Shown: positions 33,308-42,016 of the stretch, one piece after another
Layout of the letters: the number at the start of each line of letters is the position of its first letter
Position numbering within the stretch: the stretch's first letter is position 1
DNA from: Aquisalimonas sp007126095
GTDB lineage: Bacteria; Pseudomonadota; Gammaproteobacteria; Nitrococcales; Aquisalimonadaceae
DNA: 64,000 bases
Direction: 5' to 3'
Assembly: GCF_048323695.1 (NCBI RefSeq)
Contig: NZ_JBLWFT010000002.1
Span: 284,935 to 348,934, forward strand
Program-made: the position numbers and the translations under genes
Notes under the pieces: generated by a model
What the model was told of the DNA's origin: nothing
The model's input: only the letters and a program-made list of their open reading frames with translations
Databases searched by the model: none

Positions 33308-33595
33308 ATGTCCCTGAGTAACGAGCAAGTCACCGAGATCGCGCATCTCGCCCGGCTGCAGGTCGATCAGGCCGATCTCCCGGAGTATGCGCGCAATCTC
33401 TCCGACATTCTCTCTTTCGTTGACGCCATGAATGCCATGGAGACCGACAGCGTGGAGCCGCTGGCGCATCCGCTGGAGATGCCGCAGCGCCTCCGTGAAG
33501 ATGCGGTCACGGAAGAGAACCAGCGCGAGCAGTTCCAGGCCGTCGCACCGCAGGTGGAAGCAGGCCTGTATCTGGTGCCGCGCGTCATCGAATAA
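33308..33595 (+). CDS. gatC: Asp-tRNA(Asn)/Glu-tRNA(Gln) amidotransferase subunit C
   Basis: Small subunit that wraps around and stabilises GatA within the GatCAB transamidosome. The 95 residues show the family pattern ITEIAHLARL-like helix (EVTEIAHLARLQVD region), then DILSFVDAMNAMETDSVEPLAHP and the closing APQVEAGLYLVPRVIE. The ATG at 33308 has GAGGAA upstream; an in-frame ATG at 33230 overlaps the candidate promoter and is rejected. gatA follows after 26 bp. Confidence 0.95.
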   Translation: MSLSNEQVTEIAHLARLQVDQADLPEYARNLSDILSFVDAMNAMETDSVEPLAHPLEMPQRLREDAVTEENQREQFQAVAPQVEAGLYLVPRVIE

Positions 33596-33621
33596 TCTCC
33601 AACCACTACGGGGCCGTCATC

Positions 33622-35082
33622 GTGTCCGAAACGAGCAAGACCGTTGCCGAACTGGCAGCCGGCCTGAAGGCCGGCGAGTACTCCAGCGAAGAGCTGACCC
33701 GCGACCGCCTGGCGCGCATCCGCGGCGCTGGTGCCGAGCTCAATGCCTTCGTCACCGTGACCGACGAGCAGGCGCTGGCCGCGGCCCGCGCCGCCGACCA
33801 GCGCCGCCAGGCCGGTGGCGCCGGACCGCTCACCGGCGTGCCCATGGCGCACAAGGACATCTTCTGCACGCGCGGTGTGCGCACCAGCTGCGGCTCGCGC
33901 ATGCTGGACAACTTCGAGGCGCCTTACGACGCTCACGTGGTGGAGCGGTTCAACGACGCCGGGCTGGTCTGCCTGGGCAAGACCAACATGGATGAGTTCG
34001 CCATGGGGTCGTCCAACGAGACCAGTTTCTATGGCCCGGTGAAGAACCCCTGGGATACGGCTGCCGTGCCGGGTGGCTCGTCGGGCGGCTCCGCCGCTGC
34101 CGTGGCAGCGGGCCTGGTGCCGGCGGCCACCGGCACCGATACCGGCGGCTCCATCCGGCAGCCGGCGGCCCTGTGCGGCATCACCGGCCTCAAACCCACC
34201 TACGGCCGCGTATCCCGCTACGGCATGATCGCCTTCGCCTCCAGCCTGGACCAGGGCGGGCCGATGGCGCGCACGGCCGAGGACTGCGCCCTGCTGCTGG
34301 AGGGCATGGCCGGCTTCGACGCGCGCGACTCCACCTCCGTGGAGAGTCCGGTGCCGCGATACAGCGAGGCGCTGAACGGCGATTTGACGGGGCTGAAGGT
34401 CGGGCTGCCGAAGGAGTACTTCGGTGAAGGCCTGGACGGCGACGTGGCCCGCGTCATCGACGAAGCCATCGCCGAGTACCGCAAGCTGGGCGTGGAGTTC
34501 CGCGAGATCAGCCTGGCCAACACCGAGCTGGCCGTGCCGGCCTATTACGTGATCGCGCCGGCCGAGTGTTCCTCCAACCTCTCACGCTTCGACGGGGTGC
34601 GCTTCGGCTATCGCTGCGACGCCCCGCAGGACCTGGAAGACCTCTACAAGCGCTCCCGCGGGGAGGGCTTCGGCCCGGAGGTCAAGCGCCGCATCATGGT
34701 CGGCACCTACGCCCTGTCCGCGGGGTACTTCGATGCCTACTACCTGAAGGCGCAGAAGATGCGCCGGCTGATCAAGGACGACTTCATGAGCGCCTTCGAC
34801 GAGGTGGACCTGATTCTCGGGCCCACGTCGCCGACGGTGGCGTTCAACATCGGCGAGCGCGCCGACGATCCGGTGAAGATGTACCTGTCGGATATCTACA
34901 CCATTGCCGTGAATCTGGCCGGGCTGCCGGGCATTTCGGTGCCCGCCGGTTTCAGCGCCGGGCGCCCCGTGGGGCTGCAGCTCATCGGCAATTACTTCGA
35001 CGAGGGCCGGCTGCTGAATGCCGCCCACCGGTATCAGCAGGTCACCGACTGGCACACCCGCGCTCCCGAGGCGTTCGCGTAA
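33622..35082 (+). CDS. gatA: Asp-tRNA(Asn)/Glu-tRNA(Gln) amidotransferase subunit A
   Basis: Amidase subunit that releases ammonia from glutamine for conversion of Asp-tRNA(Asn) or Glu-tRNA(Gln). The 486 residues contain the Ser-cisSer-Lys triad: lysine in GVPMAHKDIF, and the two serines in GGSSGGSAAAVAAG and TDTGGSIRQPA. The start is a GTG at 33622. It forms an operon with gatC upstream and gatB 15 bp downstream. Which aminoacyl-tRNA is the physiological substrate cannot be told without knowing whether asnS and glnS exist elsewhere in the genome. Confidence 0.97.
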   Translation: MSETSKTVAELAAGLKAGEYSSEELTRDRLARIRGAGAELNAFVTVTDEQALAAARAADQRRQAGGAGPLTGVPMAHKDIFCTRGVRTSCGSRMLDNFEAPYDAHVVERFNDAGLVCLGKTNMDEFAMGSSNETSFYGPVKNPWDTAAVPGGSSGGSAAAVAAGLVPAATGTDTGGSIRQPAALCGITGLKPTYGRVSRYGMIAFASSLDQGGPMARTAEDCALLLEGMAGFDARDSTSVESPVPRYSEALNGDLTGLKVGLPKEYFGEGLDGDVARVIDEAIAEYRKLGVEFREISLANTELAVPAYYVIAPAECSSNLSRFDGVRFGYRCDAPQDLEDLYKRSRGEGFGPEVKRRIMVGTYALSAGYFDAYYLKAQKMRRLIKDDFMSAFDEVDLILGPTSPTVAFNIGERADDPVKMYLSDIYTIAVNLAGLPGISVPAGFSAGRPVGLQLIGNYFDEGRLLNAAHRYQQVTDWHTRAPEAFA

Positions 35083-35097
35083 GAGGGTTTGACGACG

Positions 35098-36534
35098 ATG
35101 GAATGGGAAACGGTCATCGGGCTGGAGATCCACGCCCAGCTCGCCACCCGCAGCAAGATCTTCTCCGGTGCCTCCACCGCCTACGGTGCCGAGCCCAACA
35201 CCCAGGCCTGCGCCGTGGACCTGGGGCTCCCCGGTGTGCTGCCGGTGCTGAACAAGGGCGCGGTGAAGATGGCGGTGAAGCTGGGGCTGGCCACCGGCTG
35301 CACCGTTGCGCCGCGCTCCGTGTTCGCGCGCAAGAACTACTTCTACCCCGATCTGCCCAAGGGCTACCAGATCAGCCAGTACGAGCTGCCGATCGTCCAT
35401 GACGGCGAGCTCCACATCGAGCTCGAAGACGGCACCACCAAGCGTATCGGCGTCACCCGGGCGCACCTGGAGGAAGACGCCGGCAAGTCCCTGCACGAGG
35501 GCTTCGAGGGGGTGACCGGCATCGACCTGAACCGCGCCGGTACGCCGCTGCTGGAGATCGTCTCCGAGCCGGATATCCGCTCGTCGGAAGAAGCTGTTGC
35601 CTACATGAAGAAGCTGCACTCGCTGGTGCGCTACCTCGGCATCTGCGACGGCAACATGCAGGAAGGCTCGTTCCGGTGCGATGCCAACGTGTCCGTGCGA
35701 CCCAGGGGCAGCACCGAGTTCGGTACCCGCGCCGAGATCAAGAACGTCAATTCCTTCCGCTTCGTGCAGCAGGCCATCGACCACGAGGTCGAGCGTCAGA
35801 TCGACCTGATCGAGTCCGGCGGCGAAGTGGTGCAGGAGACGCGCCTCTTTGATGCGGTCAAGGGCGAGACGCGCTCCATGCGCACCAAGGAAGAGGCCAA
35901 CGACTACCGCTACTTCCCGGACCCGGACCTGCTGCCGCTGGAGGTGGACGACGCCCTGGTGGACGAGGCCCGCAGCGAACTGCCGGAGCTGCCGGATGCC
36001 AAGAAGCAGCGGTTCGTCGAGCAGTACGGGTTGTCCGCCTACGACGCCTCCGTGCTGACCGCCAGCCGGGAGTTGGCCGACTACTTCGAGGCCGTGGCCG
36101 ATGCTGCTGGCGGCGAGGGCAAGCTGGCGGCGAACTGGGTCATGGGCGAGCTGTCGGGTGCGCTGAACAAGGCCGGCCTGGACATCACTGAAAGCCCGGT
36201 GACACCGGCGATACTGGGCGGCATGCTCCAGCGCATCACCGACGAAACCATCTCCGGCAAGATCGCCAAGCAGGTGTTCGAGGCCATGTGGAACGGCGAG
36301 GGCGATGCCGACACGGTCATCGAGGCCCACGGTCTCAAGCAGGTCACCGACACCGGCGCCATCGAGGCCATGATCGACGAAGTCATCGCCGCCAACCCGG
36401 ATCAGGTGGCGCAGTACAAGGGGGGCAAGGACAAGCTGCTCGGCTTCTTCGTGGGCCAGGTGATGAAGGCCTCCAGGGGCAAGGCCAACCCCGGGCAGGT
36501 CAATGATCTGCTCAAGAAGAAGCTGGACGGCTGA
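35098..36534 (+). CDS. gatB: Asp-tRNA(Asn)/Glu-tRNA(Gln) amidotransferase subunit B
   Basis: Kinase and tRNA-binding subunit: it phosphorylates the misacylated amino acid and receives ammonia from GatA. The 478 residues open with EWETVIGLEIHAQLATRSK, followed by the zinc/kinase cradle (FSGAS, then YPDLPKGYQISQYE) and NVSVRPRG. The C-terminal helical and YqeY-like tail domain (about 330-478, ending GQVNDLLKKKLDG) is complete. The ATG at 35098 has AAGAGGG at a good distance, whereas the in-frame TTG at 35089 is too close to it. hslO starts 3 bp after the stop. Confidence 0.97.
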   Translation: MEWETVIGLEIHAQLATRSKIFSGASTAYGAEPNTQACAVDLGLPGVLPVLNKGAVKMAVKLGLATGCTVAPRSVFARKNYFYPDLPKGYQISQYELPIVHDGELHIELEDGTTKRIGVTRAHLEEDAGKSLHEGFEGVTGIDLNRAGTPLLEIVSEPDIRSSEEAVAYMKKLHSLVRYLGICDGNMQEGSFRCDANVSVRPRGSTEFGTRAEIKNVNSFRFVQQAIDHEVERQIDLIESGGEVVQETRLFDAVKGETRSMRTKEEANDYRYFPDPDLLPLEVDDALVDEARSELPELPDAKKQRFVEQYGLSAYDASVLTASRELADYFEAVADAAGGEGKLAANWVMGELSGALNKAGLDITESPVTPAILGGMLQRITDETISGKIAKQVFEAMWNGEGDADTVIEAHGLKQVTDTGAIEAMIDEVIAANPDQVAQYKGGKDKLLGFFVGQVMKASRGKANPGQVNDLLKKKLDG

Positions 36535-36537
36535 GGC

Positions 36538-37428
36538 ATGAGCGCCACTCCTGATCAGTTGCACCGGTTCGTGTTCGAGCACGCCAACGTGCGTGGCGAG
36601 CTCATCCACTTGGACCGCACCCTCCAGGACGTGCTCGCGCGGCGGCAGTATCCCGATGCGGTGACCCGCCTGCTGGGCGAGGCGCTGGCGGCGTCGGGAC
36701 TGCTGTCGTCCATCCTCAAGTTCAGGGGGTCGCTGATCCTGCAGCTGCAGGGGCAGGGGGCGTTGCCCATGCTGGTGGCCAGCGCCACCCACGAGCAGGA
36801 TCTGCGCGGGATCGCGCGTCTTGCGGAAAATGCGGAAGCCCCGGCCACCGGCACGCCGTTGAACGCCGTGTGCGAGCAGGGTTACCTGGCAATCACCATT
36901 GACCCGGACGATACCGATGACCGCTACCAGGGCATCGTGCCCCTGGAGACGGAGCGTCTGGGCGAGGCGGTGGAGAACTACTTCTCACAGTCGGAGCAGT
37001 TGCCCACCCGGGTCTGGCTCGCCTGTGACGGGAAGCAGGCCGCCGGCCTGCTGATGCAGCGCCTGCCGGGGGATGCCGGCGAGGACGCGGATGCGTGGAA
37101 CCGCGCCGAGCACCTGGCCGCCACCATCACCGAGCAGGAGTTGCTGGAACTGGGGCCGCGGGAGATCATCGGTCGGTTGTTCCACGAGGAGGACATCCGC
37201 TTGTTCGAGCCGGGCCGGGTGCGCTTCAACTGCCACTGCTCAAGGGAGCGGCTGGCGGGCGTGCTCCAGGGCTTCGGCTACGACGAGGCGCGGAGCATCA
37301 TTGCCGAGCAGGGGGAGATCGAGGCCAGCTGCGAATTCTGCGGCCACACCTACCGCTTTGATTCGGTGGACGTGGAGCAGTTGTTCAGTGATGGCGGCAT
37401 CGCACCGCCCGACGACACCCAGCACTGA
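36538..37428 (+). CDS. hslO: Redox-regulated chaperone Hsp33
   Basis: Holdase activated by oxidative unfolding and release of zinc. The 296 residues contain an N-terminal Hsp33 core with SSILKFRGSLILQLQGQG and the C-terminal redox switch. This has cysteines 232 and 234 (CHC) and 265 and 268 (CEFC), matching the CxC-x27-32-CxxC zinc centre. It begins 3 bp after gatB, so it is probably cotranscribed with gatCAB, an unusual but plausible partner for a translation operon. The C-terminus converges on moeB with a 4-bp gap. Confidence 0.95.
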   Translation: MSATPDQLHRFVFEHANVRGELIHLDRTLQDVLARRQYPDAVTRLLGEALAASGLLSSILKFRGSLILQLQGQGALPMLVASATHEQDLRGIARLAENAEAPATGTPLNAVCEQGYLAITIDPDDTDDRYQGIVPLETERLGEAVENYFSQSEQLPTRVWLACDGKQAAGLLMQRLPGDAGEDADAWNRAEHLAATITEQELLELGPREIIGRLFHEEDIRLFEPGRVRFNCHCSRERLAGVLQGFGYDEARSIIAEQGEIEASCEFCGHTYRFDSVDVEQLFSDGGIAPPDDTQH

Positions 37429-37432
37429 GCGA

Positions 37433-38185
37433 TCATCCCCGTCCGCCGCATACCTGGCACGCGGGGTCCCGTTCCACCGTGAAACTCCGCCACTCGCCGG
37501 TGCGCGCGTCCCAGAGCGTGAACCGGCCCGTGGCCGGTGTGCCGAAGCCGGTGATCAACCGGATCGCCTCGGTGGCCTGCAGACTGCCGATGACACCGAC
37601 CACCGGCCCGAGCACACCCGTCTCGCTACAGGTCTCCTGGGGCGTGTCGGCGTCCGGCGGGAACAGGCAGGCGTAGCATGGCCCGTCCTCCAGATCCGGC
37701 CGGAAGACCCCCAGTTGGCCTTCGAGCCGGATCGCGGCGCCGGAGACCAGCGGCGTGCCCGTCGCCACGCAGGCGGCATTGACCGCGAAGCGGGTCTCGA
37801 AGTTGTCGGTCCCGTCGAGCACCACGTCCGCGGCTGCAACCGCCTCGTGCAGCCGGTCCCCGTCCAGGCGTTCTTGGATGAGTTCGATCCGCGGTGCAGG
37901 GTTGAGCGCGTGCAGCCGGTCCCGTGCCGACTCCGCCTTCGGACGGTCGAGATCCGGTGTGCCGTGGAGAATCTGCCGCTGCAGGTTGGTGAGGTCCACC
38001 TGGTCGTCGTCCGCGAGGACGAGGGTGCCGACACCGCTGGCGGCCAGGTACAGCGCCGCGGGGGAGCCCAGACCGCCCAGGCCGACGATGAGGATTCTGG
38101 CCCGGGACAGGGCCTCCTGGCCCGCCATGTCCACGTCGGGCAGCATGATCTGGCGGCTGTAGCGCAACAGGTCCGCATCATCCAT
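37433..38185 (-). CDS. moeB: ThiF/MoeB-family adenylyltransferase
   Basis: E1-like enzyme that adenylates the C-terminal glycine of a ubiquitin-like sulfur carrier (MoaD or ThiS). The 250 residues include LRYSRQIMLPDVDMAGQEAL, the nucleotide loop ILIVGLGGLGSPAALYLA, DDDQVDLTNLQRQIL with the catalytic Asp/Arg, and CYACLFP with a zinc cysteine pair completed by CQVCGG at the C-terminus. The ATG at 38185 has GGGGAG at a good distance, better than the ATG at 38191. It overlaps the end of prmC by 8 bp, the widespread prfA-prmC-moeB order. MoeB and ThiF cannot be separated from sequence alone. Confidence 0.9.
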   Translation of the reverse strand: MDDADLLRYSRQIMLPDVDMAGQEALSRARILIVGLGGLGSPAALYLAASGVGTLVLADDDQVDLTNLQRQILHGTPDLDRPKAESARDRLHALNPAPRIELIQERLDGDRLHEAVAAADVVLDGTDNFETRFAVNAACVATGTPLVSGAAIRLEGQLGVFRPDLEDGPCYACLFPPDADTPQETCSETGVLGPVVGVIGSLQATEAIRLITGFGTPATGRFTLWDARTGEWRSFTVERDPACQVCGGRG

Positions 38186-39017
38186 CGGCATCACTCCCCT
38201 GCAGGCAACCCCGGGTGAACCGGTCGCGGCCGTGCTGGTCGCGAAGGGTGTCAACCGCGCTGAAGCCGGCTTCCGTGAGCAGCGCGCGGGTGCCCTGACC
38301 CTGGCGGTGGCCGTGTTCGAGCAGCAGCCAGCCGCCGGGAATCAGGTAGGTCGGGGCTGCTGCTGCGATCCGCCGGATTGCATCCAGCCCGTCAGGCCCG
38401 GCGAGCAAGGCGCCGGCCGGTTCGTGGGCGGCCACGGCCGCATCCAGCTCCGGATCACCCACCGCCACGTAGGGTGGATTGCTGACAATGAGATCAAAGC
38501 GGCGTCCACCCAGCGGCGCAAACCACTCGCCCTGGTGCCAGTCCACGTGCAGCCCCAGCCGGTCGGCGTTCGCCCGAGCGACGGCCAGTGCGTCGGTGCT
38601 GGCGTCCACCGCCGTGACCGTCCAGGCTGGCCGTTCCGACGCCAGTGACAGCGCGATGGCCCCACTGCCGGTACCCAGGTCGACGACGCTGACGGGCGTT
38701 CCGGCTGGCGCCAGAGCAAGGGTGTGCTCCACCAGCTCCTCGGTCTCCGGGCGCGGGATCAGCACCCGTTCGTCGACCGTGAGCTCCAGGGCGCGGAACG
38801 GCTGTGTTCCGATCAGGTAGGCCAGCGGGATGCCGCTGCGTCGCTTTGCCACCAGGCCGCGAAAGGCGGTGGCCGTGGCCGCGTCCAGCGGTTCCTCGGC
38901 GGCGCCCCGGAGCTGCGCACCGGATACGCCCGTGACGTGCATCAGCAGCCAGTCGGCTTCGCGGCCGTCAAGGTGCTGGCGCGCATCCCGGAGCAGGCTT
39001 GCCGGCGTGGCGCTCAC
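38178..39017 (-). CDS. prmC: Release-factor glutamine methyltransferase
   Basis: N5-methylates the glutamine of the GGQ motif in RF1 and RF2, which is needed for efficient termination. The 279 residues have an N-terminal helical domain (1-80) with GIPLAYLIGTQPF, methyltransferase motif I VVDLGTGSGAIALSLA and the catalytic IVSNPPYVA. Its substrate RF1 is encoded at 45.1-46.2 kb on the same strand instead of immediately upstream as in most relatives. A Trm112-like gene ends 3 bp before its ATG. Confidence 0.95.
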   Translation of the reverse strand: MSATPASLLRDARQHLDGREADWLLMHVTGVSGAQLRGAAEEPLDAATATAFRGLVAKRRSGIPLAYLIGTQPFRALELTVDERVLIPRPETEELVEHTLALAPAGTPVSVVDLGTGSGAIALSLASERPAWTVTAVDASTDALAVARANADRLGLHVDWHQGEWFAPLGGRRFDLIVSNPPYVAVGDPELDAAVAAHEPAGALLAGPDGLDAIRRIAAAAPTYLIPGGWLLLEHGHRQGQGTRALLTEAGFSAVDTLRDQHGRDRFTRGCLQGSDADG

Positions 39018-39020
39018 CGG

Positions 39021-39287
39021 TCAGATCCAGCCGAGCCCGCGCGCGGTCAGGGCCCGCTCCTCCAGCAGCACGGGGATGCCATCCTCCACCAAGTAGATGC
39101 GTTCGCCGTTTTCGGTGATCAGCGCCTCGGTGACCGGGCCGGTCACGGCCGTGCCGTCCTGATACTGTGCGCGGCCCTCCTCGACGGCGGCGTTCAGCGC
39201 TTCGAGTCGGTCCCGGGAGAGCGGTTCCAGCGGAATCTTGGTGACCGGACAGCAGAGAATGTCCAGCAGTTTGCGGTCGACGGCCAT
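39021..39287 (-). CDS. Trm112-like zinc-ribbon protein
   Basis: An 88-residue protein of the Trm112/UPF0434 (YcaR) family. It has the start MAVDRKLLDILCCPVTKIPL, a charged central insertion, and the C-terminal strand RIYLVEDGIPVLLEERA, where the family has (Y)P(I)xDGIPxLL. Only one cysteine pair (CC in the ILCCP motif) is visible; the second pair of a full zinc site is missing. Eukaryotic and archaeal Trm112 is an activating partner of several methyltransferases, including the PrmC homologue Mtq2. Here the gene stops 3 bp before prmC, so a partner role is possible. The family assignment is firm and the role is inference. Confidence 0.85.
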   Translation of the reverse strand: MAVDRKLLDILCCPVTKIPLEPLSRDRLEALNAAVEEGRAQYQDGTAVTGPVTEALITENGERIYLVEDGIPVLLEERALTARGLGWI

Positions 39288-39486
39288 GGTCTTGCCTCGC
39301 AGCAGTCAGCGTATGTCGGATATCCCGTTGCCGCCGGCGCGGTGCCGGCGTGACGCCGTTCATGATAGCGCGCCGGCCGGCCGCAACACGAGCGCGGGCT
39401 GCTTCGTGGCGGCGCATTGCGGCGCCGTGGCTCAAGAATCCGCGCGCGGTGCCGTTCAACTGGGTAACGAAACTGGGAGCCGGGTC

Positions 39487-40668
39487 ATGGATCTGTCCGC
39501 ATTTCGCCCCGTGGAACGGGAGTCGAGCTACGATGTCTGCGCGTTCTGCCGCCGTGGCGCCGAGCAGGTGGATGAGCTGGTGGCGGGCCACGATGCCGCG
39601 ATGTGCGGCGACTGCGCCGCGGTGCTGCACGACGAAGTACGGGAGCAGCGGCAGGCGTGGCTGCGGGACCGGATCCGAAGCCTGCCCGCGCCGGCCCGGA
39701 TCCACGGCTGGCTCGACGAGCGCGTGGTGGGCCAGGAGCAGGCCAAGCGCGTGCTGGCGGTGCAGGTCCACAATCATTACAAGCGCCTGGCCCTGCGCGG
39801 CATGCACGACACCGGCGTGATGCCCGGCAAGGCCAACGTGCTGCTGACCGGGCCCACGGGTAGCGGCAAGACCCACCTGCTGCGGACCCTGGCGCATTGC
39901 CTGGACGTGCCGTTTGCGGTTGTGGATGCCACGACCCTGACGCCCGCGGGACACGTGGGGGAGGGGGTGGAGAGCATCGCACAGGCGCTGCTGCGCGACT
40001 GTGACTGGGATCCGGCCTGTGCCGCCCGCGGGATCGTCTACATCGACGAGATCGACAAGCTCGGTGGTGCGGACGCGGACGGTAACGGCGTGGCCGTACA
40101 GCAGGCGTTGCTGCAGTTGCTGGAGGGGCGGCGGCTGCCGGTAACGGGGCCCCGCGGCGGGCGCCTGAGCATGCATACCCGGGATGTGCTGTTCGTGGCG
40201 GGCGGCGCGTTCACGCAAGCGGTGGATACCGCCTCGCCGGGGCCGGGGTTCGTCAGACCGGCGGTCGCCGGTACCGGTGACGATCCGGCGTGCTGGCTGC
40301 TGCAACAGGGGCTGATTCCGGAGCTGGTAGGCCGCTTTCCCGTCCATGCTGCACTGGACGCGGTGGACGTCCGCGCCATGCGACGGTTGCTCGTGGAGCC
40401 GCCGGACGCCCCACTTCGCCAGATGGCGGCGCTGGTGGCCGACGAAGGCAGCGAGCTGCAGGTGACCCCGGGAGCGCTGGAGCAGCTGGCGTGCAACGCC
40501 GTTGCGCGGGACACGGGGGCGCGCGGGCTGCGCGGCGAGGTGGAGCGGGTGATGCTGGACGTGCTGTTCGAGCTGCCGGCGCGGGCGGATGTGGAGCGGG
40601 TGGTCGTGGATGCGGTGGATGGCGACGTCCGCGCCGTGTTCCAGGCCGTTCAACGGGCGGCATGTTGA
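39487..40668 (+). CDS. Diverged ClpX-like AAA+ ATPase
   Basis: The 393 residues align along ClpX. There is an N-terminal C4 zinc domain (Cys18, 21, 40, 43), Walker A GPTGSGKT (122-129), Walker B IVYIDE (183-188), LIPELVGRFPV, and sensor-2 in DTGARGLRGEVERVM. Loops that define ClpX function differ. Pore-1 GYVG reads GHVG (155-158), the basic RKH region is shortened to PRGGRLSMHT, and the IGF loop that docks on ClpP reads PGF inside a shortened segment. ATPase residues are intact. It is likely an unfoldase or remodeller specialised away from ClpP; the client is unknown. No clpP or tig neighbours it. The start at 39487 is chosen for the zinc-domain N-terminus. Confidence 0.8.
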   Translation: MDLSAFRPVERESSYDVCAFCRRGAEQVDELVAGHDAAMCGDCAAVLHDEVREQRQAWLRDRIRSLPAPARIHGWLDERVVGQEQAKRVLAVQVHNHYKRLALRGMHDTGVMPGKANVLLTGPTGSGKTHLLRTLAHCLDVPFAVVDATTLTPAGHVGEGVESIAQALLRDCDWDPACAARGIVYIDEIDKLGGADADGNGVAVQQALLQLLEGRRLPVTGPRGGRLSMHTRDVLFVAGGAFTQAVDTASPGPGFVRPAVAGTGDDPACWLLQQGLIPELVGRFPVHAALDAVDVRAMRRLLVEPPDAPLRQMAALVADEGSELQVTPGALEQLACNAVARDTGARGLRGEVERVMLDVLFELPARADVERVVVDAVDGDVRAVFQAVQRAAC

Positions 40669-40757
40669 TCATTAGTAGTCCCGATACGTAGCCAATCCCG
40701 TCGCGGCTCGCTACCATACCGGGTTCCGTAACGCCTTTGGAATTCAGGTGAACCCCT

Positions 40758-41846
40758 ATGGTCGATCCAGTTGCCGTCAATGGCTCCGTCGACGACGTCA
40801 ACGTCGTCTCTCAGGAGCTCCTGCCCACCCCGGAAGAGGTGCACCGTCACCTGCCCCTGACCGAAACCGCACGGGATACGGTCGTGGTCGGGCGCAAGTG
40901 CGTGGAGGAGATCCTCGATCGCAAGGACCCGCGCATCTTCATGGTGATCGGGCCATGCTCCATCCATGACGTCGAGGCTGCGCGGGACTACGCCCGTCGC
41001 CTGAAAGCTCTCGCCGACGAGGTCAAGGACTCCATCTTCATCGTCATGCGGGTCTATTTCGAGAAGCCGCGCACCACCGTTGGCTGGAAGGGGTTCATCA
41101 ACGATCCGCACATGGATGACTCCTTCCGCATCGACGAGGGCCTGCACAACGCCCGCGAGCTGCTGCTGGAGTTCGCCGAAATGGGGCTGCCGACCGCCAC
41201 CGAAGCGCTGGATCCGATCACTCCGCAGTACATCTCGGACCTGATCACCTGGACCGCCATCGGCGCGCGCACCACCGAGTCCCAGACTCACCGGGAGATG
41301 GCCAGCGGCCTGTCGACGCCGGTCGGGTTCAAGAACGGTACCGACGGCAACCTCACCACGGCCATCAACGCCCTGCATTCGGTTGCGAATCCGCACAGCT
41401 TCCTGGGGATCAACTACCAGGGGCAGTGCTCCATCGTACGCACGCGGGGTAACCGGTACGGCCATCTGGTGCTGCGTGGCGGTGGCGGCAAGCCCAATTA
41501 CGACTCCGTGAGCGTCGCTCTGTGCGAGAAGGAGCTGGCGGATGCCGGGCTGCCTCAGAATATTGTCGTGGACTGCAGCCATGCCAACAGTAACAAGGAT
41601 CCGGCGTTGCAGACGCTGGTGCTGGATAATCTCGTGAATCAGATCACGGAAGGGAACCGGTCCTTGGTTGGCATGATGGTGGAGAGCAATATCAACTGGG
41701 GGAACCAGAAGCTCACCGATGATGTCTCCGACCTGCAGTACGGGGTTTCCATCACCGATGCATGCATCGACTGGGAAACCACCGAGCAGGCGGTGCGCGA
41801 CATGGCGGAGCGGCTGCAGAGCGTCCTGTCGGAGCGCACTGGGTGA
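40758..41846 (+). CDS. aroG: DAHP synthase, class I (3-deoxy-7-phosphoheptulonate synthase)
   Basis: Condenses phosphoenolpyruvate and erythrose 4-phosphate, the first committed step to aromatic amino acids. The 362 residues are of the enteric AroFGH type: IFMVIGPCSIHD, MRVYFEKPRTTVGWKGFINDP, GARTTESQTHREMASGLS, GFKNGTDG, and the metal-binding VVDCSHANSNKD. Which aromatic amino acid inhibits it cannot be decided from motifs alone, so the symbol is for the family rather than the isozyme. It is monocistronic, between the ClpX-like gene and dksA. Confidence 0.93.
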   Translation: MVDPVAVNGSVDDVNVVSQELLPTPEEVHRHLPLTETARDTVVVGRKCVEEILDRKDPRIFMVIGPCSIHDVEAARDYARRLKALADEVKDSIFIVMRVYFEKPRTTVGWKGFINDPHMDDSFRIDEGLHNARELLLEFAEMGLPTATEALDPITPQYISDLITWTAIGARTTESQTHREMASGLSTPVGFKNGTDGNLTTAINALHSVANPHSFLGINYQGQCSIVRTRGNRYGHLVLRGGGGKPNYDSVSVALCEKELADAGLPQNIVVDCSHANSNKDPALQTLVLDNLVNQITEGNRSLVGMMVESNINWGNQKLTDDVSDLQYGVSITDACIDWETTEQAVRDMAERLQSVLSERTG

Positions 41847-41857
41847 GTCAACGGGTT

Positions 41858-41886
41858 TTGCGCCGCTCCAGCCACGCTGATATAAA
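41858..41886 (+). promoter_or_regulatory. dksA promoter
   Basis: TTGCGC (41858-41863) and TATAAA (41881-41886) are spaced by exactly 17 bp, a good sigma-70 promoter. The predicted start near 41893 gives a leader of roughly 145 nt before the dksA ATG at 42039. The -35 lies just beyond the aroG stop codon. Confidence 0.6.
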
Positions 41887-41910
41887 GACAGCAAGGCCGG
41901 ATGGCGCGAG

Positions 41911-42016
41911 CGGCCGACAACGTCGGCCGGAGATGATGATGGGGTGCGTGAGCGTGCAGCCCCGACTCCCGATGCCCTGGCAGGGATGAATAGGTCGGGA
42001 TGCCCCGGGAGGGGCA
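41911..42016 (+). promoter_or_regulatory. Structured 5' leader of dksA
   Basis: The leader contains a perfect 8-bp stem with a 3-nt loop (CGGCCGAC-aac-GTCGGCCG, 41911-41929). A smaller imperfect hairpin (ATGCCCtggcAGGGAT, 41970-41985) follows, and then TGCCCC-ggga-GGGGCA (42001-42016), 8 bp before the ribosome-binding site. None carries a T-run, so they look like regulatory RNA structure rather than terminators. Confidence 0.5.

Noticed and set aside
34582..36792. 736-codon open frame antisense to gatA/gatB/hslO
   Set aside because: The longest antisense frame in the window, but it spans three real genes, mirrors their codon bias and has no recognisable motif.
38968..40653. 561-codon open frame antisense to the ClpX-like gene
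   Set aside because: The plus strand shows intact AAA+ motifs; the minus translation is low-complexity and continues into prmC.
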